This document shows positions 7,653 through 16,565 of a stretch of 38,935 nucleotides of DNA, piece by piece (the first letter of the stretch is position 1; each line of letters opens with the position of its first letter). The stretch lies in contig PLZC01000101.1 in assembly GCA_003151985.1 (NCBI GenBank), forward strand, positions 171 through 39,105. Reading direction: 5' to 3'. This stretch comes from Acidobacteriaceae bacterium (GTDB taxonomy: Bacteria; Acidobacteriota; Terriglobia; Terriglobales; Acidobacteriaceae). Under the pieces are notes generated by a model. It did no database searches and was not told the origin of the DNA. It saw nothing but the letters and a program-made list of their open reading frames with translations. Position numbers and translations under genes: made by a program.

Positions 7653-10097
7653 CTACGGTGTCGCCGTCGGTCCCGTCCCACTGCGCGCCAGCCCCTCGTA
7701 CCGCGCCAAACTCGCCTTCAACCTCGCAGCCAGCCCGTCGTTCTGCTGCCGGACCGCCAACTCCAACGCGCTCCGCGCCGTGCTCACGGCCTCCGAATAA
7801 CGACCGGTGTCGGAATACGTTGCCGCCAGCATTTCGAGAATCGTCGGTTCTTGCATAGAAGAGAGTTTCGCGGCCTCCTCGAACTGCACCACCGCCGCCG
7901 GAAGATCTCCCTTCGCCGCCAGCACGCGCCCGAAGTTATAGCGATAATCAGCCGCTTGCGGTGCGAGAGAAACGGCTTTCTCCATGTGCAGCACGGCATC
8001 GTCCAGCCTGCCCGCCCGCGCCAGTGCGACCCCCAGTCCGTTCTGCGCGCTCGCCGATTCTGGCTGCAGTTCGATGCCCTTGTTCAACTGTTGAATGGCT
8101 TCGTCCAGATGCCCGCCGTTAGCGGCCAGAGCATTTCCTAGATTGACACGCGCCGCCCCGTTGTCCGGATTCAACTCCACCGCTTTCTGGAATTCCGGCA
8201 GCGCTTCGTCCACCCGTCCCGCTTCCGCCAGCGCGCTTCCCAGATTATTGTGAGTCTGAGAACTCGAAGGATTCAGCTCCAGCGACTTCTTGTACTCCAC
8301 AATGGCTTCGTCAAATTTTCCCGTCGCTACCAGTGCCACGCCCAGATTGTTGTGACCCCGCGGATCTTCCGGCGCCAGCGCCAGAGCCTGCTTCCACGCC
8401 GGCACCGCGGCGTCATACTGTTTCTTGTCGGCCAACTGCACCGCGACGTCGAACAGCCGGTAGAACTCCGTCGCGGGCGCGTCGATCTTCTCCAGACCGC
8501 CGGGCGCGATGTTCATAAATTCAGGAATATTGACCGCGCGATTTGACTCCGTGGCGTGCTCAATCAGAACGGCCGGAGTGTCATTTCCATTCTCATCAAT
8601 GTGCGTCAGGTACATCTGCGTATAAAGCGACGGAGTCTTCGACGAGAACACCAGCCAGCGCCCGTTCGGCGACCAACTGTGCCAGGAGTTCATCGTCTTC
8701 AGATTGCAGTTGAGCAGCCGCTCTTTCCCGCCCGCAAACGGCACGATGTACAAGTGGCTGTCCGGCCGCATCAGCAGCCCATTCTTGTTGCGCACAAACA
8801 CAATCCACTTGCCGTCGGGGGACACCTTCGGAAAATTGTTGCTCATCCCATTTTCCGAACCGCCGATCAGTCTCTCGGCCTTGCCGCCCTTGCCGTCGTT
8901 GAACGGGATCTTATACAGGTCATACTGCATCTGCGTTTCGTTGGGATCGTTGGCATACAGCGCCCTCGGATGCCCCGTCTCATACGGATCCTTTGCCACG
9001 CCGTGCGAGTACACCAGATATTTGCCGTCGGGACTCCAGAACGCGCTGGTCTGTACAAAGTTCGGATCATCCGCTCCCGGGAGAACATGCAGCTTACCGG
9101 TCTCCTTGCTGTACCACGCCAGCACTCCCCGCGTGGGAAAGAACACCTGCCCGAATCCGTAGTCCGTGAAGAAGCCGTTGTAGAGGCGGTCCACCACTCG
9201 CGTCCCGTGCCCACCCGGCACGTCGATCGACGTGATGACGTACTTTCCATCCGGCGAGACCTGCGACATGAATCCGAAGCGCTTCTGCGCCAGCTTGTCG
9301 CTGAACGCGCTCCAGTGAATGATGTAATCATTGCTGATCGAACTGACTTTGTGGATCGGAATCAGCCCGTACAACCCCTTGTCGTTCTGCGGCCCGTCCA
9401 CGTCGATCCCCAGCGTCTTGCCATCGCGCGCAATGGAATGGCAGTTCGCGCACGTTGGCAGCCCCTCCATCACCACCTTGTTCTCGGTGCCGGAAATATA
9501 GCGAAGCCGCCACTTGATCTTAGGCAGAACAGAATCCGGCAGCGGCTTGATCACTCCGCGCTCGCCCTGCTCCGGCGGTGTTGGAATGAGAGGAACATCG
9601 CGATAGAAAATGGGTGCTCCCACCGGATCGGTCGAAGTTTGGATTCGCACTTGGCCCTGCGAAACCGGTTCGCCCGCGTTCTCACTGCGAAACCCCGTGA
9701 AGATGACAGTGGCGGGGCCTTTGACTGAGTGTTTCTTGATTTCGGCCCAGGTCTTCGGGTCCGGCTTCCAGATGTGTGCCGCTTCCTGCTCGGGCGTAAG
9801 AGTAGGCGGCACGTAGCCGACCAGGCTCGTGTCCAGTTCCCCCAGTTTCATCTTCTCGCCCTGCGACCAAAACTGTAGAGCGTGCGCGCGGTCGGCGAAC
9901 GTAACGTCAATCCGCCACGCCGTCGCCGCCGCCTCCGCATCGCGCCACTGGAACGTCGGCGCAATAATGTCAGGCGGAAACAGCGATCCTTCCGACGGAT
10001 AGTCCACGACGATTGCGCTGACAGAGGATTGCGGGCCGCTGGCATACAGTCCGACTGCAAGCACAGCGGCTGCAACCATCACCAGCATCCATTTCAT
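7653..10097 (-). CDS. Exported CXXCH / PD40 beta-propeller / TPR protein
   Basis: A large exported protein of unknown function, 814 residues if started at ATG 10097. That start is preferred over the upstream in-frame codons because GGGGAG lies 6 nt before it and the product then begins with a signal peptide (MKWMLVMVAAAVLAVGLYASG). An N-terminal region with a beta-sandwich look leads to CANCH at 216-220, a single c-type heme consensus. Four PD40/TolB-type blades follow, recognised by SPDGKY/SPDGKW/SPNGRW. The last 250 residues form about seven tetratricopeptide repeats (NNLGVALVATGKFDEAIVEYKKSLELNP and kin). The architecture suggests a periplasmic scaffold, perhaps an electron-transfer or sensing protein. 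A CRP/FNR-like operator lies about 100 bp upstream. It faces the nine-cysteine gene across a hairpin repeat. Confidence 0.88.
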   Translation of the reverse strand: MKWMLVMVAAAVLAVGLYASGPQSSVSAIVVDYPSEGSLFPPDIIAPTFQWRDAEAAATAWRIDVTFADRAHALQFWSQGEKMKLGELDTSLVGYVPPTLTPEQEAAHIWKPDPKTWAEIKKHSVKGPATVIFTGFRSENAGEPVSQGQVRIQTSTDPVGAPIFYRDVPLIPTPPEQGERGVIKPLPDSVLPKIKWRLRYISGTENKVVMEGLPTCANCHSIARDGKTLGIDVDGPQNDKGLYGLIPIHKVSSISNDYIIHWSAFSDKLAQKRFGFMSQVSPDGKYVITSIDVPGGHGTRVVDRLYNGFFTDYGFGQVFFPTRGVLAWYSKETGKLHVLPGADDPNFVQTSAFWSPDGKYLVYSHGVAKDPYETGHPRALYANDPNETQMQYDLYKIPFNDGKGGKAERLIGGSENGMSNNFPKVSPDGKWIVFVRNKNGLLMRPDSHLYIVPFAGGKERLLNCNLKTMNSWHSWSPNGRWLVFSSKTPSLYTQMYLTHIDENGNDTPAVLIEHATESNRAVNIPEFMNIAPGGLEKIDAPATEFYRLFDVAVQLADKKQYDAAVPAWKQALALAPEDPRGHNNLGVALVATGKFDEAIVEYKKSLELNPSSSQTHNNLGSALAEAGRVDEALPEFQKAVELNPDNGAARVNLGNALAANGGHLDEAIQQLNKGIELQPESASAQNGLGVALARAGRLDDAVLHMEKAVSLAPQAADYRYNFGRVLAAKGDLPAAVVQFEEAAKLSSMQEPTILEMLAATYSDTGRYSEAVSTARSALELAVRQQNDGLAARLKASLARYEGLARSGTGPTATP

Positions 10098-10190
10098 GAG
10101 CATCTCCCCATCGGGCAGTCCAAAGCCGAGCTGGGGCTTCGGCACAGCTCGACAACTGGGGAGATATTAGGGAGACGCCGCCGCCCACGC

Positions 10191-10206
10191 TGTGATTCAA
10201 ATCACA
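10191..10206. promoter_or_regulatory. CRP/FNR-like operator, site 4 (propeller/TPR gene)
   Basis: TGTGATTCAAATCACA is a perfect TGTGA-N6-TCACA palindrome. On the minus strand a TAATAT -10-like box (10169-10164) predicts a start near 10157, placing the site centre (10198.5) at -41.5. This matches the geometry at the malic enzyme promoter. Confidence 0.72.
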
Positions 10207-10247
10207 TGAGTACGGTCAAGCGCGCATCAGGTGCGGATGTTCGAACG

Positions 10248-11147
10248 CTACGGAGCCGGAGGCGGGGTAGAGTTACCGGGATCAGTCTTGTGCTTGCGCG
10301 ATACTGCACGGTGGATGTCAGGCCAGAATTCCTTCAGGACGATAGTGAACGTGTCGAGGCCGACCTGCGTGCCCCACACTTTGGCCGTGTTCTCCAAGGT
10401 TCGGTCGGAAGGAATAAACAGGTGCGGGTTGGTTGGAGTGCTGAGGTATGTACTCCTCGGATGGTAGCTGAAGGTCGAAATGCTGGCCGCTAAGGCGCTT
10501 CCAAAAACCTCGGAGTAGTTGAATTGCGAATGCCCGGAATCACCTCGGGTGACGAAGATCCGGCTGATCGCATAGCCACCCCGGCGCGCAAACCCGCCCT
10601 TGCCGGACTGGAAGAAGCGCGGGTCCTGATGCAGCAGCGCGGGCAGAACGGCAGCCGTCATAAAGTTCTCGATGATGCCGTCCGCAGCAGTCGTTCCGTA
10701 GCGCTTGGCATAGCCCTCAAAGCCCTGCCCGTAGGCGGGCTCGGCGTTGTCCGCTTGATTGATGCCTGCCAGCAAGCCCCACCACGGGAATTGCACGGGA
10801 TCGAACGTACCCCGCGCTACGACTGCAAATTTCTGCTTGGCCGTCAGCGGCGGAACCTTACCGCCATTTTCCAGGCTCAAGAAGTTCGGGAGGGCAAAGA
10901 GAAGCCGGTCATTCGAGGTGCCTGCGGTTTTGCCCTGGCCGGTTGCATCCTGGGTCTTCTTGTCTTTACTCTGCGGCCCCGGCTGCACCGCAGCTGGAGC
11001 CTGGCCCGGCGCGGGAGTCTGCGCCTGCGATTGTTCCGGTGAATCCGGACTTGATGATGGCGTGCTCTGCTGGGCGGCGCTCAGCGATGGGCAAAGGATG
11101 GTGAGCGCAAAGCACACCGTGAGTCTTGCGGCGAACTTAATAAACAA
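10248..11147 (-). CDS. Exported protein of unknown function
   Basis: A 299-residue protein with a signal peptide (ARLTVCFALTILCPSLSAAQQ). A low-complexity Ser/Pro/Gln/Ala linker (about 27-75) follows, and then a folded part with no motif I can name. Recurrent features are LPNFLSLENGG, LTAKQKFAVVARGTFDPVQFPW, GFEGYAKRYG, LLHQDPRFF and NYSEVFGSALAASIS, the style of secreted proteins seen across Acidobacteria. The chosen start is TTG at 11147 with GGGGGAG immediately upstream; no ATG fits better, because the signal peptide begins here. The gene stands alone: its nearest neighbours are the TonB receptor (upstream, same strand, behind a terminator) and the propeller/TPR gene downstream. Confidence 0.75.
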   Translation of the reverse strand: MFIKFAARLTVCFALTILCPSLSAAQQSTPSSSPDSPEQSQAQTPAPGQAPAAVQPGPQSKDKKTQDATGQGKTAGTSNDRLLFALPNFLSLENGGKVPPLTAKQKFAVVARGTFDPVQFPWWGLLAGINQADNAEPAYGQGFEGYAKRYGTTAADGIIENFMTAAVLPALLHQDPRFFQSGKGGFARRGGYAISRIFVTRGDSGHSQFNYSEVFGSALAASISTFSYHPRSTYLSTPTNPHLFIPSDRTLENTAKVWGTQVGLDTFTIVLKEFWPDIHRAVSRKHKTDPGNSTPPPAP

Positions 11148-11277
11148 TGATCTCCCCCACCGGCAAGTAGATGCGCGGACTGGAATGGCGATTTCTTTTA
11201 TTCTACCAATCCGGGTGCTCGCTTTCCCCGGCTTGGCGTTGTTTTACATTCGTTTACAAAACCGGAATTAAGATGCA

Positions 11278-11310
11278 AAAAAACGGCGGCCCGTACCGAG
11301 CCGCCTCTTT
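11278..11310. terminator. Intrinsic terminator after the TonB receptor gene
   Basis: GGCGGC / GCCGCC with a 9-nt loop is flanked by seven A on the left (a T7 tract on the minus strand) and TCTTTT on the right. It lies just past the stop of the minus-strand receptor at 11328, so it mainly ends that transcript, though it could work both ways. Confidence 0.8.
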
Positions 11311-11327
11311 TCGGTTGAACGTCAACT

Positions 11328-14021
11328 CTAGAAGTGGAACCCGACCTCCGCCGTAAGCGCACGAGGTGTTACGTAGTGCGTGCCGCTGAACGTTGAAAGG
11401 AAGTTGTAGAGCGCGTACTTGTTCGTCAGGTTGATTGCCGTGAGTTGGAGACTCACTTTGTACTTATCGCCACGGAACACGTTGTCATGTCCGATCGCGA
11501 TATCGAAAAGACTCCGCGGCGCGACGCGCGGCGGGTTGTGGTCGTCGTTTTCCGTGCCCGGTGCGGGAATTGAAATCAGCGAGGACTTGTACTGCGACGG
11601 GAGGCAGGACTGGAACCCTGAAGTGGGCGTTGCGGCGATTCCATTGCACAGAATTCCCGACTGCGCCTGCTGATCGAAGGTGAGGCTGCTCAGGTCTACG
11701 GGGGTGGTCGTGTCGGTGGCGAAGGGCATTGCTCCGGCTACCAGGCCGGAGTCGAAGCGCCAGTTCCAACCGGCCCAAAGCCCGGTGAGCAGCCCATGCT
11801 TGGCGACCTGGTACTGAAGATGAGTTGTCTCGTTGAACTTCTCATCGTGGTCAATGCGGAAGGCCTGACCGACGGCGACGTTCGGCACGGTGCCCAGCCC
11901 GCCCACCTGGGGCGAGAAGAAGCGGGCAGCCACGCTGGACATTACGACCTGGGCTGAAAATCCATGGAAGTCAGGCACGCTGGCGTTGGCGGCAAAGCCC
12001 GGTATCTTCGAGTTATGCCAGTCAATGGGGAATGTAATAGGCGTGTTGCCGAGGACGCTGAAGTCGAAGCTGTTGTGGGTGTACTTCCAGATGTACTCGC
12101 CGCCGAGAACCAGGTGGCGGCCCACGGCCTGCTGCAAGCCGGCATGAAACTCGTTGCGATAACCCGGCGGCAATGAGGCGGTGACGCATGGAACCAGGCC
12201 TTGAATCACGGGGGAGTCGCAGCCCTGGCTGGAGAGGACCAGGTTCTCGTTAAAGGGCGTCTCCAGCGTGCGCGCATAAGACGTGCGGAGAACAGTGCTC
12301 GTGCGCTTGACCCGGTAACTGAGGCCGAGGCGCGGTTCAGCCTGGCGGGCTACGGTCAGTCCGTTGTAGAGGTCGCCACGAATGCCCAGGTTGAAGAGCC
12401 AGTTGCCGGCGATGATGCTGTCCTGAAGGTAGAGGGCGGTTTCCTTTACGTCGGCGCGGCCGTGGAAATAGTAGAGGCCCGTGCTCTGGACGGGATGCGT
12501 GAAGTCGTAGAGGGCCAGTGCGGGCAGGTAATTCGGGTTTGGCGCATAGGCATGGCCCAGGCATTGGCTCGGCGAGGTGAGCAGCATGCTGACCACCGGG
12601 TTGCCATTGGCGTCGAGGCAGGGCGCGTTCAGGGTGGGATCGACAACGCCCAGGCCGTCGTTCTCGCGAAGCAGCGTTTGCGAATAGGTGGCGCCGCCCT
12701 TGACGTTTTGCCTGCCTTTGCTCCATGAAATGTCGGAATGGACGCCGAAATTGGTGAGGCTGCGGGTTTGGGAAACGGTCTCACGCTGCAGGTTTGCGGG
12801 CCCCAGGTCGGAGAGAGGATTGCGGCTTGGGTAGTAGTCGAATTGGTCCTTGCGCAAAAACGCGCCGGTGTTGAGCACGGAATTCGCGCTCAACACATGC
12901 GTCCAGGTGGGCGCGATGTTGACGGTGCCGATCTTGGAGCGCTGGTCGGTGGCGGGCAGGGAACCGGAGGCGAATGAACTGTTGAACTGCGCGGGATCCA
13001 GGTTGTCGTAGTTGTTGGGGGTTTGAAACCAGGAGCGCGTGTAGCCAAGGTTCAATTGCACGGTGTCATTGGCGTTGAAGCGGTAATCGGCGCGGTTGAA
13101 GAAGTTGGCTTCGTTGCCCTTGTCGTGAAGGACCTTGAACTCCGGTGGGTCAAGAAAGCGGCTGGTGTTGAGAAAGTTGGCGGAAATAAAGTCGCCCGCT
13201 TTCCTGCTTCCCGCGGCGAGGTTGAAGCCGGTATTGACGGAGCCGAAGGAGCCGTAGGATGTGTTGACATTGCCGGTGGGTTTGGGCGTATCGAGGCCGG
13301 AGCGGGTGGTCACCTTGATGACGACGCTGGTTTTGTCGCCGAACTCGGCTGGAGGCGCACCGCTGATGACTTCAAGCGATTGGACGGAGTCGAGCGGGAC
13401 CTGGTTGGAGAAGACTTTGCTCTGCTGGTCGGTAATGGCCTGGCCGTCCACGGAGAATGAGTTCTGCGCGTGATCGCCCATGCCATGGAAGAGACCGTTC
13501 GAGTCGGCGGAGATGCCGGGGGTGGAAAGCGTGACCAGCGAACTGATGCCGGAGGACTCGCTTTCCAGGGGTACCTTGGTGAATAGCTCACGATCCACAT
13601 CGGTGTGATAGGTGGAGTCGTTCTCGACAAGATCGCCACTGGCTTCGACGGTGACGGTGGAGTCGGCTGCAGCTATTTGGAGAACAAGTTTGAGTCCTGC
13701 GGTCGCCGCCGAATGGACCTCAATGGCCTGGCTTAGCTGGGCAAAGCCATTGGCGGAGACCTTGATCCGATAGGGATGGAACGGAACATTGGAGAAGTCG
13801 AATTCTCCGGCCGCGTCGGTGGTTTGGGTGCGGTTGAAGCCGCTGACCGGATTGACCAGGTTGACCATCGCTCCGGGGATTACGGCTCCGGTGGGATCGG
13901 TGACCGTGCCGCGCACGTCGCCGGCAGTGCCACTTTGACCGAGCGCGGACGGATTATGTGCCGATAAAAGCAGGGCAGTGAAGGGAAGGATGCAAAAAAT
14001 GGCGAAGCGCTTGAACTGCAT
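11328..14021 (-). CDS. TonB-dependent outer-membrane receptor, Oar-like, with carboxypeptidase-regulatory domain
   Basis: An 897-residue outer-membrane transporter. A signal peptide (FAIFCILPFTALLLSAHNPSALG) is followed at about 33-118 by a carboxypeptidase-regulatory-like beta-sandwich (VRGTVTDPTGAVIPGAMVNLV, GEFDFSNVPFHPYRIKVSANGF). The plug comes next (FSVDGQAITDQQSKVFSNQVPLDSVQSLEVISG). The rest is a 22-strand-type barrel ending in aromatic residues (TAEVGFHF), as expected for assembly by BAM. GAGG precedes the ATG. The substrate is not readable from the sequence. The small His/Cys membrane protein just upstream on the same strand hints at a metal or metal complex, but sugar or peptide uptake is equally common in this receptor class. 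The gene ends at a strong terminator. Confidence 0.92.
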   Translation of the reverse strand: MQFKRFAIFCILPFTALLLSAHNPSALGQSGTAGDVRGTVTDPTGAVIPGAMVNLVNPVSGFNRTQTTDAAGEFDFSNVPFHPYRIKVSANGFAQLSQAIEVHSAATAGLKLVLQIAAADSTVTVEASGDLVENDSTYHTDVDRELFTKVPLESESSGISSLVTLSTPGISADSNGLFHGMGDHAQNSFSVDGQAITDQQSKVFSNQVPLDSVQSLEVISGAPPAEFGDKTSVVIKVTTRSGLDTPKPTGNVNTSYGSFGSVNTGFNLAAGSRKAGDFISANFLNTSRFLDPPEFKVLHDKGNEANFFNRADYRFNANDTVQLNLGYTRSWFQTPNNYDNLDPAQFNSSFASGSLPATDQRSKIGTVNIAPTWTHVLSANSVLNTGAFLRKDQFDYYPSRNPLSDLGPANLQRETVSQTRSLTNFGVHSDISWSKGRQNVKGGATYSQTLLRENDGLGVVDPTLNAPCLDANGNPVVSMLLTSPSQCLGHAYAPNPNYLPALALYDFTHPVQSTGLYYFHGRADVKETALYLQDSIIAGNWLFNLGIRGDLYNGLTVARQAEPRLGLSYRVKRTSTVLRTSYARTLETPFNENLVLSSQGCDSPVIQGLVPCVTASLPPGYRNEFHAGLQQAVGRHLVLGGEYIWKYTHNSFDFSVLGNTPITFPIDWHNSKIPGFAANASVPDFHGFSAQVVMSSVAARFFSPQVGGLGTVPNVAVGQAFRIDHDEKFNETTHLQYQVAKHGLLTGLWAGWNWRFDSGLVAGAMPFATDTTTPVDLSSLTFDQQAQSGILCNGIAATPTSGFQSCLPSQYKSSLISIPAPGTENDDHNPPRVAPRSLFDIAIGHDNVFRGDKYKVSLQLTAINLTNKYALYNFLSTFSGTHYVTPRALTAEVGFHF

Positions 14022-14210
14022 GATGCCTCCGAATGGCTGACTGTGACTGGAACCAGGCTGCGGGAAAATGAGGCGAGGCCTGAGTAGTCGCGAAGCATCG
14101 TTTCCGGATCGGAGGGATGGATTCCTGGAAGGCTGTTCACTCTTCGCGATTGAAGAAGGGGCAAGCCCCGTTTCCGAGGGCCAATCGAATGAGGAATCCG
14201 GAACGATGGA

Positions 14211-14525
14211 TTAGCAGCCAGTTGGAGGGGGGCGGGTGAAGAGCTTTGGATGGAAGTGGTGGATCTTGGGAAGCGCTTCTACGTTTGGGATCGGGGTGCC
14301 AACGGTGACCGGGGCGGCGATTGCGACGGCGGCCGCGGCTGGAGCCGCCGAGTGCATGACCACGCAGAGCTGGCAATGGTCGGCCTCGCTGCCGAGCGGA
14401 TGCACGTGGGCCACCTGGACAACAGCCAGCAACGCGAGCAGCAGGAGACACACCACGGCGGCCGCAGGCAAAGCGAATTGCTTTGAGCGTCGGTTGTCGC
14501 GAAAGTGTGTTTCAAATCCCGTCAA
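14211..14525 (-). CDS. Small membrane protein rich in His/Cys, DUF2946-like, possible metal-linked role
   Basis: A protein of about 104 residues with one strong membrane segment (VVCLLLLALLAVVQVAHV). A metal-binding-looking stretch follows: HVHP, then DHCQLC and MH. A C-terminal HHFH cluster completes the pattern. Small proteins of this layout (DUF2946-like) are often found beside TonB receptors for copper or other metals, but I assign the family only by motif style. The start is uncertain: the frame opens at TTG 14525 with a weak AAGGG, and no ATG is in frame near it. The TonB receptor begins 190 bp downstream on the same strand, so the two may be co-transcribed, although a short GGGG-CAAG-CCCC hairpin (14158-14169) lies between them. 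Confidence 0.65.
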   Translation of the reverse strand: MTGFETHFRDNRRSKQFALPAAAVVCLLLLALLAVVQVAHVHPLGSEADHCQLCVVMHSAAPAAAAVAIAAPVTVGTPIPNVEALPKIHHFHPKLFTRPPPTGC

Positions 14526-14659
14526 TAAAACGAGCCCTTATCTTCAAGGATACAGAGATTAGACGCGCAGGATGGGCAGAGGGGTTTACGGCCCCCGCTT
14601 CTTTTTCGCGGGAGCGGCGCAAACACAGGGTCGTACGATTCGTCTAAGCTGTAGGGGCG

Positions 14660-15694
14660 ATGAAGCAATCCAGACATTTGCGGCAGATGCTTTTGGCAGG
14701 CTTGACGGCACTGTTGCTGCCCCTTGCGGCGGCTACGGCGCAGAATGCAAAGCCCCTTCCCTTGAAACCCAAGCCGACCGATACGACCACCTTCCATCAC
14801 CTGGTTCTCAAGGATGGCAATTACCAGATTGTGCGCAAATATGAGATTGTGGGCGACCGCGTGCGCTACATCTCGGTGGAACGGAGCGGGGATTGGGAGG
14901 AGCTGCCACTGGACCTGGTGGACTGGGAGGCGACACGCAAGTGGGAGCGGGACCACTCCGGCCAGCCCGAGGAAGACGCTTCGCCTGCCATGAAAGAGGC
15001 GGGGGACATCGACAAAGAAGCAGCAGCCGAGCGCGATGAGCAAAAGGCCAGGATGCCCGAGGTGGCCAAAGGCCTGGAGTTGCCGGACGAAGATGGCGTG
15101 TTTGTGCTGGACACCTATGAAGGCAAACCGGAACTGGTGGAACTGCTGCCGGTGGAACTGGGATTGAACGCCAAGACCAAACACGGGCTAAGCACATTGA
15201 ACCCCCTGGCGGGCGCCAAGGCGAATCTTGAACTTGAGGGCGCTCACGCCAAGGTGCATCTGCACGTGAACGACCCGGCGGTTTATCTGTCGCTTGGGGC
15301 GCAGGACAACGCCGAGAAGGTGCTGTCCCACGCCATGACGGTGAATGTGGGCAGCGCCAAAGATGTAGTGAATCGCAAACATGGCGCGCATTCGCCGGCT
15401 TCCGGCTTTGCCATTGTTCGCGTGGACGAGCGCAAAGGCCTGCGCATTGTGGGAGCCATCCATATGAGCGCGGCCGGGACAGTGACCCAGAACGAAGACG
15501 TGATCCCCGCCAAGGTGGAGGTGCTGCCGGGGAAGCACTGGCTGCGCATCCAGCCGCAGACGACGCTGACCATTGGCGAGTATGCGCTGGTGGAGATTCT
15601 TTCCGCTTCGGACATCAATCAGTCGGTATGGGATTTTCGCGTTGACCCGCGGCTGGGAGACAATCCGGGGTCGTTGGGGCCGATTTTCAAGTAG
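14660..15694 (+). CDS. Exported protein of unknown function
   Basis: A 344-residue protein with a signal peptide (MLLAGLTALLLPLAAATAQ). It is acidic and charge-rich in the middle (about 100-140, likely helical). A first block (HHLVLKDGNYQIVRKYEIVGDRVRYISVERSGDWEELP) has a beta character and looks like a short surface domain. The segment LPDEDGVFVLDTYEGKPELVEL recurs in secreted acidobacterial proteins as I know them, but no function is attached to it. The C-terminal half reads as a second beta domain. A weak AGGGG precedes the ATG. The gene is divergent from the small His/Cys protein and convergent with the DUF1080 gene, only 12 bp away, so it is probably a single-gene unit. Confidence 0.8.
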   Translation: MKQSRHLRQMLLAGLTALLLPLAAATAQNAKPLPLKPKPTDTTTFHHLVLKDGNYQIVRKYEIVGDRVRYISVERSGDWEELPLDLVDWEATRKWERDHSGQPEEDASPAMKEAGDIDKEAAAERDEQKARMPEVAKGLELPDEDGVFVLDTYEGKPELVELLPVELGLNAKTKHGLSTLNPLAGAKANLELEGAHAKVHLHVNDPAVYLSLGAQDNAEKVLSHAMTVNVGSAKDVVNRKHGAHSPASGFAIVRVDERKGLRIVGAIHMSAAGTVTQNEDVIPAKVEVLPGKHWLRIQPQTTLTIGEYALVEILSASDINQSVWDFRVDPRLGDNPGSLGPIFK

Positions 15695-15706
15695 GGATTG
15701 AGCCGC

Positions 15707-16498
15707 CTAATCAATCTCCCTGACCCAGATATTTCTGAAGCTGATGGGCTCGCTTTTGTCGCCGTGCGCTTGCAGCTTGATTGGGGCGGTCTCGTATTTT
15801 TTGTAGAACGGCTTGCCGTTGTAAAGAGTCTGGCCCTTCAGCTCGAAGTGATTCTGCACCAGGATGCCATTGAAGAGCACCGTGACGTACGCCGGGGTTT
15901 TGAGCGCGCCGTCGTTGTTGAAGGTTGGCGCTGTCCACGCCACGTCGTAGGTCTGCCATTCCCCGGGCTTGCGATTCGCGTTGGCGAGCGGAATTGCCTG
16001 CTTGTAGATGCTGCCGGCCTGGCCGTTGACGTAGGTCTTGTTGTTGTAGTTGTCGAGAACCTGGAGTTCGTACCCGTCGTCGCCGAGGCCGGTAGAGGCA
16101 AGAAACACGCCGCTGTTACCGCGCGCCTGGCCGCTGCCGGTGATGTTCTCGGGGATCTTCCACTCGATGTGAAGCTGGTAGTTTTTGAAGGGCCGCCTGG
16201 TTTCGATGCTGCCGGCGTCGGGCGCTTTGTTGACGGTCATTACGCCGCCGGCGACGGTCCACTTGGCCGGCGACTTGTCCTTGACCGTGACCCATTGGTC
16301 GAGGTTCTTGCCGTCGAACAAGACGGTGGCGTCGGAAGGCGGAGCCGTGCAGGTTGCGCCGGGAGTGACGACTTTGGGCTCGGGCGTCCATACTTCCGTG
16401 TCTTCGGGCTTGGGCGCTGCGGGCTGTTGCGCTGAAAGAGAAGCGGCCACGGCGAACAAGGTGGCAAACGCGAGGATTTTCGAATTTGGCATGCACAT
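15707..16498 (-). CDS. Exported DUF1080 protein (3-keto-disaccharide hydrolase-like fold)
   Basis: A secreted protein with a concanavalin-like DUF1080 domain; some relatives act on 3-keto-disaccharides, others only bind glycans. After a signal peptide (ILAFATLFAVAASLSAQ) and a Pro-rich linker, the domain starts with ATVLFDGKNLDQWV. It continues with the expected blocks NYQLHIEWKIPE, RGNSGVFLASTG, YELQVLDNYNN, GEWQTYDVAWTAP and FRNIWVREID. I place the start at ATG 16498; ATG 16492 is equally possible and an upstream frame to 16534 is not supported. No Shine-Dalgarno is visible, but TATCCT lies 7 nt before the ATG, compatible with a leaderless message. The precise substrate is unknown. Confidence 0.88.
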   Translation of the reverse strand: MCMPNSKILAFATLFAVAASLSAQQPAAPKPEDTEVWTPEPKVVTPGATCTAPPSDATVLFDGKNLDQWVTVKDKSPAKWTVAGGVMTVNKAPDAGSIETRRPFKNYQLHIEWKIPENITGSGQARGNSGVFLASTGLGDDGYELQVLDNYNNKTYVNGQAGSIYKQAIPLANANRKPGEWQTYDVAWTAPTFNNDGALKTPAYVTVLFNGILVQNHFELKGQTLYNGKPFYKKYETAPIKLQAHGDKSEPISFRNIWVREID

Positions 16499-16565
16499 GG
16501 ATTTCAGGATACGGCTAACCGGTGCAAGCCGCAAAGTGAATTCATCCGCGCGTCGGTTTGGATTC

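Noticed and set aside
8556-9728. 390-codon plus-strand frame opposite the propeller/TPR gene
   Set aside because: Arg/His-rich antisense translation without a ribosome site; the minus-strand protein has clear signal peptide, PD40 and TPR motifs.
14158-14169. GGGG-CAAG-CCCC hairpin as a terminator of the small His/Cys gene
   Set aside because: The stem is only four base pairs and the following TTCTTC is a poor T-tract, so I mention it in the gene entry without calling a terminator.
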